A DNA stretch of 64,000 nucleotides from positions 24,265,606 to 24,329,605 of the forward strand of contig NC_040017.1 in assembly GCF_000972845.2 (NCBI RefSeq), read 5' to 3'. Below the pieces are notes generated by a model. That model had not been told where the DNA came from and ran no database searches. It saw only the letters and a program-made list of their open reading frames with translations. Source of the DNA: Larimichthys crocea (Eukaryota > Chordata > Actinopteri > Sciaenidae). The position numbers and the translations under genes were made by a program. This document shows positions 1 to 13,890 of this stretch, one piece after another. Numbering within the stretch: position 1 is the stretch's first letter; each line of letters starts with the position of its first letter.

Positions 1-668
1 CTCTTCAGCTGTTACTATATAAAAAAAAGCCTAAAAATATCTTTAAATAAATGACACTTTGAGAAATCAACACCGGAGAGAGTTCATGATGTGCATGTCA
101 TTATGATCGATGTGCTTTTTGGGTTGTCAACAAATACAACCAACTCAGTGGGAATGAATGTAGTATGTTGGAAAACTAACCGGAAATAAATGCTAAATTA
201 TAGGTTGTGATCCTGGATTTGGCCTGAATGGAAAGAAAAATATACAAATCCTAGCTGCATATTCTGGCGAGTATAATCACGCAGATGAATCATTGATAAA
301 GGGGGCTTTACAAATTAAGTTAAATGTCCAGTGGATCCACATTAAAAGGACAGAAAAAGTCTGTTTTATAGATAAAAACATAACAAAGTTGATTTCATTC
401 AAAATATTCCAACACTACGTCCCAGTTTTTTCCTGACGCAGTTGCAGCCAGAGTAACGTATATTTGGGGAGTCATAAATTTCCACTTTGTACGTCGTCTC
501 GGATGTGTATGGAGTAAAGCTTATAAAAGTGGTCCACTGGCTGGTATTTTCAGTCTTTGGCATGAATGTGAGTGGTGAGCCACAGCAATGCTATCTTGGT
601 TTGTGAGGAATAAAGCCAAAGGAGGCTGAGGCTCCCCGTGCTCCATTACGTCCCCTGTAATTTTAGTG

Positions 669-671
<3 letters not shown>

Positions 672-704
<33 letters not shown>
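672..704. repeat. (AC)n microsatellite
   Basis: An uninterrupted run of about 16 AC units. It creates spurious Cys-Val and Thr-His frames on the two strands. Confidence 0.97.
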
Positions 705-708
<4 letters not shown>

Positions 709-3384
709 CTCTCTTCCAAAATAAGGAATAAGAGTGTGACCATGTGTGTAAGAGTCAGGCATTTTGTTTGAATGGCTGCTGAGTTTTAAATGTATGCTGC
801 ATTGTGTCTGTGTGTTGTCATGCTGTGCTATAATACTCGGGCTTTTCCTGTTTGTTTTTTTTCCTATGCTGACCCACATTTTCTAAATATTTTCCTTATG
901 TTTCCTGCCTTCCTGTGTAAAGTAATCTCGCACAGTTCTGCGCTGTATTTAGGCTTTTTAACCCATTAACCTCGAGTGTTTAAGTTAGCCAGCCTTATTT
1001 GTTACTCACTTGGAAAAACACCTTGGAAAGTCACTTTGAATTATTATTATTACTGCTCAAAGATAATTCAGGGCTCGAGTTACATCTTTTTCCCCACCTT
1101 TGAATCATGAAAAACATACCCGCACTGCTATAATGTGCTTTGCAGCCCTGCGTTTGCATTGCCAGAGTCCTCTGGGTGCACTGGTGTGGTAGAGGCAGAA
1201 TCAGGATCAGGGACGTGTGGGTTTAACGTTCTGCAGTCCAGGGTCATCTGAGCTGACAGAACAGCTGTTTGTTTCCACCTCGCTACTGCAGCTTCACCAA
1301 ATACAACAGATTTCTGCTGCTGCCCTGACAGGAGACAAATGTTTGCAAAATGTCTATAAATGGTACGAGAGTGAGGATGACAGGCTGATAAAAATCCTCC
1401 TGCAGCGCTTGTTGTCTGAGTAGTAAACCAACATGCTCGGCATGCGTGACATTGCGTTGATGTGTGCGGACACGTGTCTCAGACCCGGGCTTCTGCCGAA
1501 CATGCTCCGCATACTGCAGCTACCTGACCCGACACCCCAACTGCTACCATACGTAGTTTGTCTATCTCAGTGTGTCGGCTTTCAGGCCTGTCAAAGCATA
1601 CAAAGAAACTGGACTCCGTCAATGCTATGTTGTTTGCTTTACAGTAAGCATTTGGGAGTACGTAGGAGAAGGAGGGGAGAGAAAAAAGAGGGGAGGGGAG
1701 GGTGCTTAAAGTGGACTCCACCCTTACCATTAAGGGAGGAGAGACAGATGGCCTCTGCATGGGATACCTACAGCCAGGAGGAGAGTGGGGAAACTTGGCA
1801 CTGCGTAGCTGAGACCGTGAAGAACACAGCCAGGGCTCGCAAACTAGAGCACCGTGAAATATCATCTAAAATACTGCAGGCAATTCAAATGTAAGCAGCG
1901 CGTTAAACAAAGCTGTTTCATCAGAGACGTAGGTGTAGCGCTGCAGAGCTGAGCCAAAGCTCAGGGCTGTCACTGGTTTCATTACTGGTTATCCATCTTA
2001 TCCAGCGAACGAGTGAGGTTCAGCATTTTAAAAAGGACTAACTTGAAGAAGTGGCCGTCTTTGTGCTGTGTCACTGTTCTGATACTTTGCAACCCATTTA
2101 GTCGGCTCAAAGTGTGACACCGTGCGCCCGCAGAAACAGCACGAACCCCGGCCCCGCAGAAACCTAACGTTGCTGCACTTTTGCCCCCTTTTTCCTTGAG
2201 AAACTCAAGGAAAGAATGAACTCATGGGAAGGATATGCCTGCCCTTTGAAGAAACGCTTCATATTTGTTTCTTTCCCTCCTGACATCACTAATTGCGACA
2301 AGCTGCTCGAGAGACGCAATGGTAAATCAAAACCTTCCTCTTTGCCTGGCAACCGGCTCAAACATTCCACGTCGGCCGCCTGACGAGCCAAAATCTCCAC
2401 CTACTCAGACCTGACCCAGCTTCAGCCCTGACCTCCGCGGAGAAGGCTGTCTCCTGGCTAGAGATCCTCGCAACGGAGCCTGCAGAGCATGTCAGAACCG
2501 TGCGAGACAAGAGGAATCCAAGGCCAGAGACATTTACAAGCAGCAACAAAATAGACAATATGTCATGTTCGTGTAGACAAACTCTGTGCATAGATTATCA
2601 TGTCAAACAGCACTCATGAGGGACTGATCTAAAAAGACCTCACAGGAGAAGAATGCAGACATGAGATCTGTGCAGGAGGGAGTGTGTGGTTTAGGACGAA
2701 GGCAAGAGGAAACTCTGAGTGCTCAGCATTCAGAAAATGAACACGGCGAGGCGAGGATGAATAAGGACACAAAGCTAGAAATAGGGCAGTTATTGAGAGG
2801 AAGCACGGGAGTGAGATGGACTGAAGAACAAGAGTTTAAACAACAGCGTGAACTACGGGAGGACATAAAAATGTAACTAGGCTGGGTCAATCATTTTTAT
2901 AAACTCATATTAATTCGTGACAGGAAATGACTAATAGTCTAGCAGAGCGGCTCAGACCACCAAGTCTGCAGCTGAACTGAAACCTACTGATACAAACACA
3001 CATGCAGCACGCAGGATGAGTGATTTGTTCAATCTGCTTTTATAATCATCCAGTCATCTTCATCACAAGTCTTCTCTTTTTGTAACACTGTTTCTGTGAC
3101 GTGTTTATGCTCTCTACTACAATAAATAAACTAGCCTGACATCGCCAGAACAATCTGCGAATGCAAAGCGGTCTGGAAGGTTTCAGTTCTTTTTTTTTGC
3201 GATTTCCAAAAGAGGGTGTTATCAAAAGCAGACCCAAAGCTAATCAGAGCAACAAAACATGTGAAGGAGCTTATCGACAAAAGCTTTCGTGCAGATGTTT
3301 GTACCACTGGAATGACGGTGGATTCGACAAAACATTCAGCGGCAGTCATCTTGGCTGTTTACCCACAAAACATTGTCTGAATCA

Positions 3385-3500
3385 CTGACTGTACAAAGAA
3401 TGGACAACCTTTCCATGACGTCACCCGTACGTTTGAAGGCTTATGGTGATCGAGTGTCCAAGCAGCCATCTTGCTTGTTTACCCACCAAAATCGGCCACA
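3385..3500. repeat. Old dispersed teleost repeat, TGACGTCACCC type
   Basis: Carries the phrase tgacgtcaccc followed by gaaggcttatgg and gccatcttgcttgttta. A related stretch lies at 9890-10010 (tgatgtcaccc). I recognise the phrase as a common fish dispersed repeat. Its class is uncertain. Confidence 0.35.
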
Positions 3501-5972
3501 TATTAGATTAACGACTGTCTGAACGTGAGGAGGATCAGAGCGAATAAAACATCAGCTCACAAAACTAAACACGCTAAGAATAAAGTCCAACGAGGCAAAG
3601 AACAGCCAGCCAACATTTTTGCCATATTATCCACAGCTTTATTTGGAGGCAGAACTGTGAGTCAGCACACTCACAAGGTCAGTAATAATCCCTCACTGCA
3701 CGAGGAAACTGTGGACGGCTACAGAAAGAAAGGTAGATTACAGGTGAACCAGGAAGTTTGCCACTATATAATCTTTCACTTAAGTTTGGCTTCTTTTATC
3801 ATTTGATACCTGATGTTTGTTAACCTGTTCCCATCCTTTCAGCAGTTACTTTGTGGAGTACAGTGTTGGAAATAAGAAGTAGTGATGAATGAGTTAAAAG
3901 CCTGAAATCGCTCTCCTGCTGCAAAGCTGAAGAAGATTTTACCGCGGTCTAACCAAAGTTGGAAAACTCTTTATGTGTCGCTTATACTTAAAAAAAAGAT
4001 ATTTACACACGGGATTACTGTCAGGTGGGTTTGGCATCCTGAGGTGCACCACACCTAGCCTAATCTTCACCCTCTTCCCTGCTTCAGTGCTTTTCAAGTG
4101 TGAGTAGGAGGTGGATAACCGGCTGAAGGGCAATGTTTTATGACTGTTTAATGAGCGCAGTAATTCATTCTCCTTCCAGCCACTGAAGTCCCTTAGTCTA
4201 GTATAGGCCAATGGCAACATTAGCTGACTATTAAACTTACATCTTATTCTCAAGGTCGCATTTCAAAAGTGTTCATTAACATGCAATTGAAAAAGTCTGC
4301 CAACCTCGCACAAAGCGTCCAAATGGATCCACGAATACAGATTCAAATATGACTATCAGATACAGTATTATTCAATAACGACTTGATGGGCTCTTGATCG
4401 ATAAATCTCCCTCTGGGGCTTGAATTTTCGGAGCCATCGGGGCCTTTAAACACTACAAACTCAAAGAAGTCAATAGGCAGCCATTTGTTTGGTATTGTTA
4501 CTCCCTAAAGAGTCGACCAGGAAAAAAAAACAAATCAGACAATGCCTATATGCCTATAACACAGGCTCCCAGACTGTTGCTTTGTTTCTGCGAGGCCTGT
4601 AAGTCATGCCTCAATCACTTAGACAGGATGGGCTGAGTGGTCAATTGCCTGTTTTATAGCGTGTCTTTATCGTAAGAAATATTTGTGCAGTGTGAAGAAA
4701 ACATTAGTTCCTATACCAGCTCTAATCTACCCCCTTCCTTCCTACCATTGTATCCTGTGAGGGTGTGAGGCTTTTTCAGTGGGCTAATTCATGGCGGAGA
4801 CAAACACAGGCTGACAGGCCTTTAAAAAGAGGCAGGCGGGCCTCTTTCACATGTCACTGTCCTCTTCAAAACCTTTTTCTCATTGCTCTCCCCCCCCCCT
4901 CTCTCGTAGCAATGTGGACGTCCGTGCCCTTCTCATCTAGGTCACATCTGATTAAAGATCCATGCTTGAAAGAAAACGATCAATAGTGTTGACATACAAA
5001 GTGTCGGGGTGGGTTACAACCTCATATCGGAGTCAACTACAGCCATGCAGTAGAACTTGTGAAGGACAATGTCTGCCACTGTGTATCAGAGCAACACAAA
5101 CACTCCTACAGCATCCTGCCTTGCTGTGTGGGATTTGCTATTGTTTGTTGTGGGGGTTTGAGGTATTTCAGCATGTGCACACAGTGCCATGGATCCGGAA
5201 AAGGGCAGCGGTGTTGTTGTTTTTTTCCATGCAGAACAAAAAAAATCTATAACAAGACGTACAATTTTGGAACAAAAAAGACAATTGGAAAAGACAAAGA
5301 CGGGCTCGGGAGGCAGGGTTTTTCGATCTGCTGTGTGAATAAGTAACTTTGTTAGTTTGGAGATTTGCTTCTCAGAACGAGAGCCCACAGAGGGTCTCTC
5401 TCAATTAGAGCTTAAGTGTATGACATCCCTGACACGTTGATGCTAAAAGACGCTGCATTGCACTCCACTCCACGGCGGTGTTGAAGATTGCACTGCAGTA
5501 GAGTTGTTGTTCATGTCAGGGACTGCTAGTGCATCACGTACATCCCTACGGCTGCTGTCCTTTTTTTTTAGATAGCTGAGTGTTCTCAGAAAAATCTTTA
5601 TCTCGTCTCAGAAGTTGACAGCCATGAATAAATGTTTGGACGTTTACTATATAAAGCAATTAGCCAGACATCAGGCGAAGACAATTGAAGTGTCTTTGAG
5701 AGCAGGCAGTGTTTTATGGTTGGTGTAGTATCTGTTTAATTGATTTTAGTGAATTATTCACACAGCGTTTGCTGAGATCTACCATTAAACCAAACAAAGA
5801 CAGCATAGACTAGTGATGACTGGAAGTCCAACCCTCCACATCAGCCTCTGGGATGATAAAAGATTAACTCTGCGCTGGACTCAAAACATTTGCTTAACTT
5901 TGACTCACTGCAGTAACATCCTGTGGTTCCCATCACGACTACAAACATGACCCCCACACCACTGTGCTCTCA

Positions 5973-6110
5973 AACATCCATCCATTTTCTGTAACCACTT
6001 ATCCTCATCACTGTCAGGGAGGGGGGGGCTGGAGCCTATCCCAGCTGACTTAGGGTAAGAGGCGGGGTGCACACCGTGGACAAGACGCCAGTTCATCACA
6101 GGATGCTCTC
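5973..6110 (+). repeat. Common teleost dispersed repeat (catccatccattttct type)
   Basis: It begins with catccatccattttct and contains ggagcctatcccagctgac and gccagttcatcacagg. This is one of the most frequent dispersed repeats in fish genomes. The copy is diverged and has a G run in the middle. Confidence 0.75.
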
Positions 6111-6262
6111 AGACAGTTGGGTGCGAAGATGATGAGCAGTCTCCTTCAGTGTGAACCTTGCAGACAGCTTCAGTCAAGAGTATGCTGATGTGTGAATTAA
6201 ATACTGCTACTACCTGATGGCAAATGTTTTAAAACTTTCACTCACTGGGACTAAAATAGATC

Positions 6263-6310
6263 AGGCTGGATGGAGGTGGAGGTGGTAGTGGATGGGTGGG
6301 TGGGTGGAGC
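6263..6310 (+). repeat. G-rich simple repeat (GGAGGT / GGGT)
   Basis: A purine-rich run ending in three GGGT units. It has several G3 tracts, so a G-quadruplex is possible but untested. Confidence 0.7.
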
Positions 6311-9300
6311 TCTGCAGTGAGGTGCAAAAAGGGTCCTGTACTAATAACAGACTCCGCTGCCCTCGACTGGCTCTAAATGGGCTACTGTACTTTCATTAGG
6401 CTGATCTAACATAATGGAAACATAGTTTCCCACATGCCACAGAGAGCCCGGCGGGAATAAGACTGTTTTCCTTCAAAATGATTCTCATGATTGTCCAATG
6501 TTAGACTTTTTGAATGACGCCCGCTTCTGCCAACAACCAGCTACTCTTTTGTTTTTTGTGCATGATGTCAGTGACTGTCACATGCAGACTACGCCCACTG
6601 GACTAGTATTTTCTGGGATTGTCTTTAGATTTGGTGAACAAGAAAGTGCTATTTTTATTCATTCAGTCAGTAATACTCTATAATTATCCTGTTTTATCCC
6701 ATAAGATGGATGACAGCCAATACTTTGGGTTAAAAAGTTTCTATTTGAACATATTTACAACCATTTTTATAGATACAAGGGCTTTGTTTTAAGTGCCCAG
6801 CGTGCATCTCTTCTTATTTATGTCCTCTAATGGGGCCTGAAAGTAATATGGGACGGTTTGTGTGCTTAATGCATCATTTTATCCGCCCATTCATTGCACA
6901 AGAGAGAAAACAGGGAGCCCGGTGAATCATTTCATCTACTCAAATAACACAATTAGTATGTTGTTCAAAAAGCTGCACTGTTTGTAGCACTGGAGAGCGA
7001 TGAAGGAGAGTTTTGTTACATGATGTATTAGTTTTTAAATGAGTCTGCGGCATCTTTAGTTTGGGCTGTTTTAGTCCCAAACGTTGCCACTTTGTTTTGT
7101 TTGCAGCTCCCTCCGTCGATACAGTCTCCAGAAATGAACAAATGTACAGTAGAGAAACATCGATTGAGGAAGCTGCTTCCGACATTCTTGAGCAATCAGC
7201 ATCACTGCATATGTCAGCAAGCACCACATCACAACGGCGGGAGGAAGTGAAGCAGTCCAACAAAAATCTGCCTCTGTACTTGTGTGTGTGTGCATGTGTG
7301 TGCATGCAGTGGTCAATAAAAACAGTAAGTAGTTTGGTCAGTGTGGCGTTTCAGCAGCATTATCCTGGTCAGAGGGAGTTCGTTTTTTCCTGGCACACCC
7401 ACTTTTCCCGGCACTCTCACCCCGTTTTCTGCAACACATTAGAGCGGTGCTCTCCTGATTCACACTTACCACCCACTTTGAACAGCGAGAACAACACTGC
7501 TGAGATTACTGTGACTGTGAGATTATTGCACAATTACTGTGACCTCACAAAAACACCCCAAATAGGTGTATCCAACATGCAACAGCCAAATACTTCATCT
7601 ATGACGACATTACATTGCTCTGCATCATGAAAAACTGTGTGCAGCCTTCAATCCAAGGCTAATATGACATCGTACTCCACTCTCCCCTCTAGTCCATAGA
7701 GATTCAATTTATGAAAAGACAGTAAGACAACATCCGAGTGTGTTTCTTCTGGGACCCAGGTTACAGGTCTGGTTTGATGTATTGTTCCCATAATATGAAA
7801 CTCACTTGGATGTAAAAGACAAATATTTTCAGAACATAAGGCCAGCAGCACCCTATTTTTTTTTTCATCATCGTTCTAACAGCTGTGTCTGGGTTAAGGA
7901 GTGAGAGTAAACTATTACACTGTGATGCCCTCCTCTTTTTTAAAGAGTGCAATATCTGATACCCTGACGTTGTTTTTAAGCCCTAAATAGAAATGGCCAC
8001 TTGTTTTGTTACGATCTGTTTTCACAATACAAGTAGGGGCGAAAAATAGCGGCTGCATTGAACTATCATGTTTGTGAGCAGCGAGCAGTAATTTATGACT
8101 CCCATGTCACAGAGACAGAGAGAGTAAAAGACAGTATATGTTCTACTTTCCTTCATAAATTTTAAACGGTAACAAAAACCTGCAGTTTCTTTAAACTTTA
8201 TGTGAAGATGAAGAGAGCGCCAGTAACTGGAATAGAAACATGAAACTTAAGTATGAAGGGGGCGATGTGGACATGGCAGGGGAATACAGAATCATCTGGC
8301 TGAATACCAGCAGGGATATAGTTATGCAAAATCCTATTGGAGCCATTACCGCAATATATCTGCATCAAGGACCCGAGACTGCTCTGCAAGCCAAATCAGG
8401 GAACTCTGAGGCAGGGACACAGGTCTTCCTTTCTTCTTCTTTCGGTGTCGGATGTTATCTCACATAAAAACGAGGGCAGGCGGTGGCTGCTGAGACCTGG
8501 AAAACCTGGACTGAATGTTGGATGAAATAGTAAGAACTCCAGGTGAAATCTGACCGCGTTTCTATCTGATTCATTTTTGTCAAAGGGGAGAAACTGTTTT
8601 GGACTGTCACTCATGAGCGAGTCCATTATGCTAAATAATGCATGAAGTGAACATTTCCTGCTCGTGCGATTCAGCCAAAACTGTCAGTTTTATATCATAG
8701 ATAAGCAGTCTTTAACAAGAGCCAGCGTTGTGAAACTCTCCTGATGTCTATTATCACACTGGATAAACACAGTTGCTTAAAACGAGGATATGGGTGTAGT
8801 ACTCCATCCTGCGGGTGTGGCCAAAGCAACAGATTCCTTCTTTTAGCTGCAGTATACTGGAAGTCACTGCTCCTTGTGTACAAATAACTACTTTTAACTC
8901 ATTTGCCACAATCAGCACTTCCCCCGTATTTGGCTGGTGGGTGTTAATAATCTCCCACTTGGGTGGTAAGGGGGTGTGTCAGTGCATACAACCGACTGTG
9001 TGCTCTACCCAAACACCATAGCCACCTGACAGCTGAATGAGTGAAACAAATAAGACTGAGGGGTGAAAAGCAGCCACACCTGTTTCCCATAACCCCGGCG
9101 CTCCTCTCCTGGGAGGATTCGACTGCTGACGGTGCACATCCTGCACATGTATGCCTCTTTAATATGGACTGTGAAGCCACAGTGTATCCGAGTGACCCCG
9201 AAACCTCGGTCGCATACTGTGATCTGTTCTTTCAGGGGGGGGAAAAAACCTCGACTCCTGAAAACAGCAGGCGAAAAAACGGTTTAAAAAGGTTTCCCTC

Positions 9301-9889
9301 TGTTCATTCACAGCAGGTAATTAAGCATGGAAATATCTGGAAGCCATTTTTACGGCGCCGTTTCCTGTGACGCAGTGATTTAAACAGGCAGTTCCTGTCT
9401 ATCTGAGATTTATTCAGTAGACAAGACATAAGTAGCTAAAGCAGCATTCCTAATTTTGGCATTTCTTTGTATTTCTTTTTGTGCATGCTGCCCCTTTTCC
9501 TCTCAATTTTAAATGGCTAATTACCCGTGCACTGTGGTCCTGATGACGGGTAACTCCCAATGTTGGTCTGGGGAGGAAGTAGACATACAGTAATGAATGC
9601 TACCAGAAGCGATTACAGGTTAAGGGTGATTCTATATTTGTGTTCATCATCATTACATCTAATGGAAATTAAACAGTGAATTAGTCTGCCTCTAAATGTT
9701 TTCCCCGTCCTGCCCCGAGCCCATTAATTCCAGAAGAAGATGTAAATCTCGAAAAGCTCGGGCACAAAGAAAAACAGGCAAAGCCAAGATATTTCCTGAA
9801 ACAGTTGGGCACTGTAGTTTTTAGCAAACATTACTCAGACAGAAGTCGATGTACGGTGCATTTGTTGCTGACTCAGGGGCAATGACAGT

Positions 9890-10010
9890 AAAACGAATGG
9901 ACAGTGTATCTGTGATGTCACCCACAAGTTGGACATTTTAGCATGGGGACTTATGGAGACTGACTTGTTCTGTAGCCAGCCTCAAGTGGACGTTTGAGGA
10001 ACTGCCTACT
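9890..10010. repeat. Old dispersed teleost repeat, second TGATGTCACCC copy
   Basis: Contains tgatgtcaccc followed by gacattttagcatgggg and cctcaagtggacg, which resembles the sequence at 3385-3500. Class not determined. Confidence 0.3.
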
Positions 10011-12794
10011 GTCCTACCTTCCATCCCGCGACCGTTCCAAGTTTTGTTTTGTTGCTGATCAATTTTTTCCGTCCCTGGGGCAACAGGACACCCTTAAGTT
10101 AAATCCCTGTGACCATTACCTCACATTTGGTGAGCCAGCTAGTATTTATGGCTGCAGCATTGTGTACGTGGGGCTGACTCAAAATAACCTACAGTGGCCT
10201 CGTTCATGGTAACGTAGGTACATGTTAGGTCATACAGTGCAACGATGTGGCTTTCTGATGAGTTTTTAATGTGTTTTTTGGACGATAATGGAGGAAAAAA
10301 CATGCCAAATCGGGCTCGGGCAACACGGACAAAAACTTTTTAGTACTTCGCTTTCTTGATTGCCAGCCTCATCTCTCTAAACATGAGGGTAAAAATGGCA
10401 CTGCCTGGTTACAGTGAAAGCCTTTTGGTGCCAGAGATGTCTGTAAAACTTTTGACAGGACACCGCATAACTGCAAAGAGGCAAGAAAAGATGTATGTTA
10501 AGACTAGGAAAGTGGGTATGAAGCACTAAATCACATACGCACTGAGGGAGGCAACACGGAAGCAAAAAAAAAGAAGAGAGGATGGGAATTGGTGCCATCT
10601 TCAGGGCCCCAATTATAAAGTATAATACACAGTATATTTAGTCTGGGTAATTCAGGTTAGAACAGGTTGGTGCAGGCAGTCCTAAGTGGACTTGTGACAA
10701 CAGCGGGTTGAAAGTAATCAAGTTCAGGGACGAGACAAAACTGCGGGGAGACAAAAAGCTCTGAATTTGCTAATGGACCACCAGGGAGCAGCTTGCCATA
10801 CAAAAGCCTCTGACTGTTATAGTCACATCTGTCGGTGAAGGAGGAAGCAAAGGGTGGAGTCAACAGAAGCTGGTCGCCACAGCGCTGCTCCCTGAACCCC
10901 CGCACACACACACAGCCTACATGTCCCACAATAAAGCAGCCAACTCATCTGCTGATGGCCTCCCTTCAAAAAGAAAAAAACACACACACTGCGCACATTT
11001 AATGTGATTAGGAGTTTTCAGTCTGCTGCTTCACGACTGAGATTTAAGATCAAGTGAGGAGGATCAGATGAATGCCACAGCTGTGCCCCACAGATGTTCG
11101 TTCAAACTTACTTTCTTGCGTGTAATTCTGATACCAAATAACCAGTGTGGATGATTAGCAGCAGGCTTTAGTGAGACGTTGGCATCTGCGGACGTATTTA
11201 GTCAGTGGATCACAAGTTGTCTACTGAATCATGCTTGAAGTAAACCAACCAGTCATTATTTGGAGAGGACTGGCTGGAAAAATGGTGAAAGTATCAAGTG
11301 AATCGAGTAAAATACATGATGACAGATGGTCCAAGAAAAATCGGAAAGGTTGGCACGTCGCTACATCTCTACATTTATTACACAAATTCAATGTTCAGGC
11401 TGACACTGGGTTTATTAAGTTATCCAGAAGGTCCCAAAAAAGAAGTGTCTTCTTGACCTGATGTGCCCTGTGCCGTGTGGTGGCAAAGCTGCAGCTCTGA
11501 TTCATGTTTTCAATGGCAGGCCGCCCCTGTTGGCTACATCCTGCTTGCCGATTAATAACCACCGAAGCGCATCAACCTCTATAAGAACCTCAATCTGCTC
11601 AGTCAGTCAGTGAGCTGCTTTCTTCAAATCTATTTCTGTTTTAAGTCTGTAATTTAGGTGGCTCCATTACTACATTATTTATTTAGATTATGAATCATGC
11701 GGCCCCGAGAGGAGAAACCACAAAACTATGGTCTTCAATTACAGACCTCACAGCCTGTAGCCACGCCTCGAATGAATCCCCTCCTCACAAAGTCCGTCCA
11801 CACTACAGGGAATCTGAAAATGACGGTGAAGGAAACTGGCATCGAGTCTGTTTTCGTCACAAGTCCCCCTGCACACTCGGTAGGCTTAGGCCACATGGGC
11901 TCCGACCATATGTTATCGAGAAAAAACAGAAAACCTGCACGCATTTCAGCTCCAAACACAACACCGTGACTAACCTTTCACTTGCTAGTTTGTCCTTCTG
12001 TGTTAACAATCACCTAATTTGGCTGCGGAGGTGACTACTTGGACTGGAAACCTGCATACACACTGAAACAAGCAGCACATGTTTGGAGGCTAATCAGCTT
12101 AGTTTGCAACAGTGAGTTGTTTATCAGTTCCCTGTGTTTGGACTTGTGATTTATGAACCAGTGTTTTTGCGGGCACAGACAGAAAAAGTACGGTATGAAG
12201 ATGACTGTAAAAGTATGTGTTGCAACTGTGCGTCTGTTTGACGGCGATGACACTGGTGGCAGCTGAAGAGACGCTCCACAGATGAATCTGCCGGGGGCCA
12301 ATACATCAAGCTACTATTATCTTATCGCAGATGTATCAGTATCTGAAAATGTGTGCGCTGATACGTAACGAGATATCGCGGGCACCGAAATGCCAAAAAT
12401 ACATTCGAGGTCATTCACGAGCGGCCCTCTCCGAGTTTTTTAAGTGTAGTATGTGGTGCATGTGTTACTCACAGTTCATTTTAGCGATATAAATATACTC
12501 ATATATCATATCAAATAGTCAGTTTGATATCAGAGAAGCTTTTGCTGATCAAATGATTGTTTTGAGTCATTTTTTAAAAGGCAGAAATGGTTCCACATAA
12601 GACGTTTTCCTAATATTTTTGATGCACGATCACATTATTGATTAATTAAGAAGAACAATCTGCTGATTAATCATGAAAAATGATTGTTCCTGACTGTCAC
12701 TTAAAAACACAGTTTGCAGGAAAAGATTTTAACGGCCGTCTTTTTAGAAACTGCTACCATGGCATGTCTGTGAAGCTTTTATTGCCCTTTGCAT

Positions 12795-12831
12795 TGAGGA
12801 GGAGGAGGAGGAGGAGGAGGAGGGAGGAGGA
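12795..12831 (+). repeat. (GAG)n trinucleotide repeat
   Basis: About eleven GAG/GGA units with one interruption. It reads as an Arg run in one short, unsupported frame. Confidence 0.95.
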
Positions 12832-13623
12832 CAACAACAAATGGTGCATTCCTTTGCAGTATTTACTTTAGCCGTCCATCCTTTTGTCTTTCTTGCTTGC
12901 AAGAGGCTGTCATGTGTTGTAATCCCAGCTCAGGGATGCACAGCAGCTTTTCTGCAGGAGGGGACAAGCATGGGAAGGTGCTCCGAGCTTGGCATGGAGC
13001 CCATCTGCAGGTCAATACTTCCAGAGACTGTGCGACTGCAGTGCCTCCCCTTCAAATATGTCTTCATTTCCCCTGCCACCTCCACCATCACCACCCAAAA
13101 GTCTCTCTCCCTCTCTCTTTGCTGTATCACATAATCATTCCTCTTCATCTGTAACCAACCACTTGGCAAACTTTTTCACAAAGGAGTGACACCCAGAATA
13201 TACTCCATTTCTATTTTGGTACACCCTGAATGACTGCTGGAGAGTGGGAGAGGGAGAGAGAGAGCCGGTATTTCCCCTCCACCTCTTCTCCTTTCATGAC
13301 TAAAACTAACCCGAGTAATGTATGTGAGCCAAGTCATGATGTGAGCTACAAAATGTGGCCACCCTCCCCCCCTAAAAAAGAAAGTTTTCTGACCGAGTGC
13401 AGCTCAGTTTCTCCAAGTTCACATGAAGTATTGTTAGTATAAATAAATAAAAAGGAGCTTTTCTACCGACGTAATGTTTAGGATAACTGGAAAAAACAAA
13501 AAACCGTTAGCTCGGATAAAGCTAGCGGGGCTTTGAACGCAGCACCGCCGCGTTCAGGAGCTCCGTCACGGGGACTAACGGTCCAGACTCCACGCTGCAA
13601 CTTTCAAAATAAAAGCAGCAACC

Positions 13624-13667
13624 ATGACAACAACAACAACAACAGCAACAAAGAGAAAGACTCACAG
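13624..13667 (+). CDS. Alternative candidate first coding exon (plus)
   Basis: ATG at 13624 (gcaaccATGa) is followed by a Thr run from the CAA-type repeat and a basic stretch (TKRKTH). It ends at a consensus donor, CAG|GTAAGT, at 13667/13668. It overlaps the minus-strand candidate, and at most one is likely to be real. No downstream exon was recognised. Confidence 0.15.
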
Positions 13668-13753
13668 GTAAGTCCGTATAAGGTGAGAAGTGTTGTTAAA
13701 AGTCGCAGTCCGTTATTTGGCAAACTCCTCCCGAGCGGTGATCTTCTCTCCAT
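13666..13753 (-). CDS. Candidate first coding exon (minus), secretory-type N-terminus
   Basis: On the minus strand an ATG in good context (aaaaccATGg) opens 29 codons and ends at a consensus donor, T|GTGAGT. The peptide starts MERRSPLGRSLPNNG and continues with a hydrophobic segment (LRLLTTLLTLYGLT), which could be a signal peptide. If unspliced, the frame runs on through a Leu run to a stop. The exon lies in the CpG-rich patch. Its partner exons would have to lie in 1-13.6 kb, and I found none. The alternative is a plus-strand exon ending two bases away. Confidence 0.28.
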
Positions 13754-13837
13754 GGTTTTCCCCCTCTCTCTCTCTGTTGTGCTCCTCCCGGCTCCTCTTC
13801 TCAGGCTTCTCCGGTTCTCGTTTCAGTCCTCCTACTC

Positions 13838-13890
13838 CTACTCCTCCTGCTGCTGCTGCTCCTGCTCCTCCTGCTGCTGCTGCTGCTCTC
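13838..13890 (+). repeat. CTC/CTG trinucleotide tract
   Basis: Alternating CTC and CTG units inside the CpG-rich patch. On the minus strand it reads as CAG/GAG, so it may be leader sequence of the minus-strand candidate gene. Confidence 0.85.

Larger units (their letters stand above)
1..13489. other. Intergenic DNA without a supported gene
   Basis: Open frames here are short, overlap on both strands, and show no family signature or paired splice sites. I recognise only simple repeats and old dispersed repeats, listed separately. Distal exons or conserved non-coding elements of a large neighbouring gene could be present but are not recognisable by eye. Confidence 0.6.

Noticed and set aside
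1433..1894. 153-codon plus frame with an antisense partner of 128 codons
   Set aside because: Basic low-complexity run (RRRRRGEKKEGRG), no homology recognised, no splice or promoter context. Most likely chance.
7061..7630. 189-codon plus frame
   Set aside because: The longest frame in the first 19 kb outside repeats, but it includes a TG-repeat segment and lacks domains or a clear upstream acceptor or promoter.
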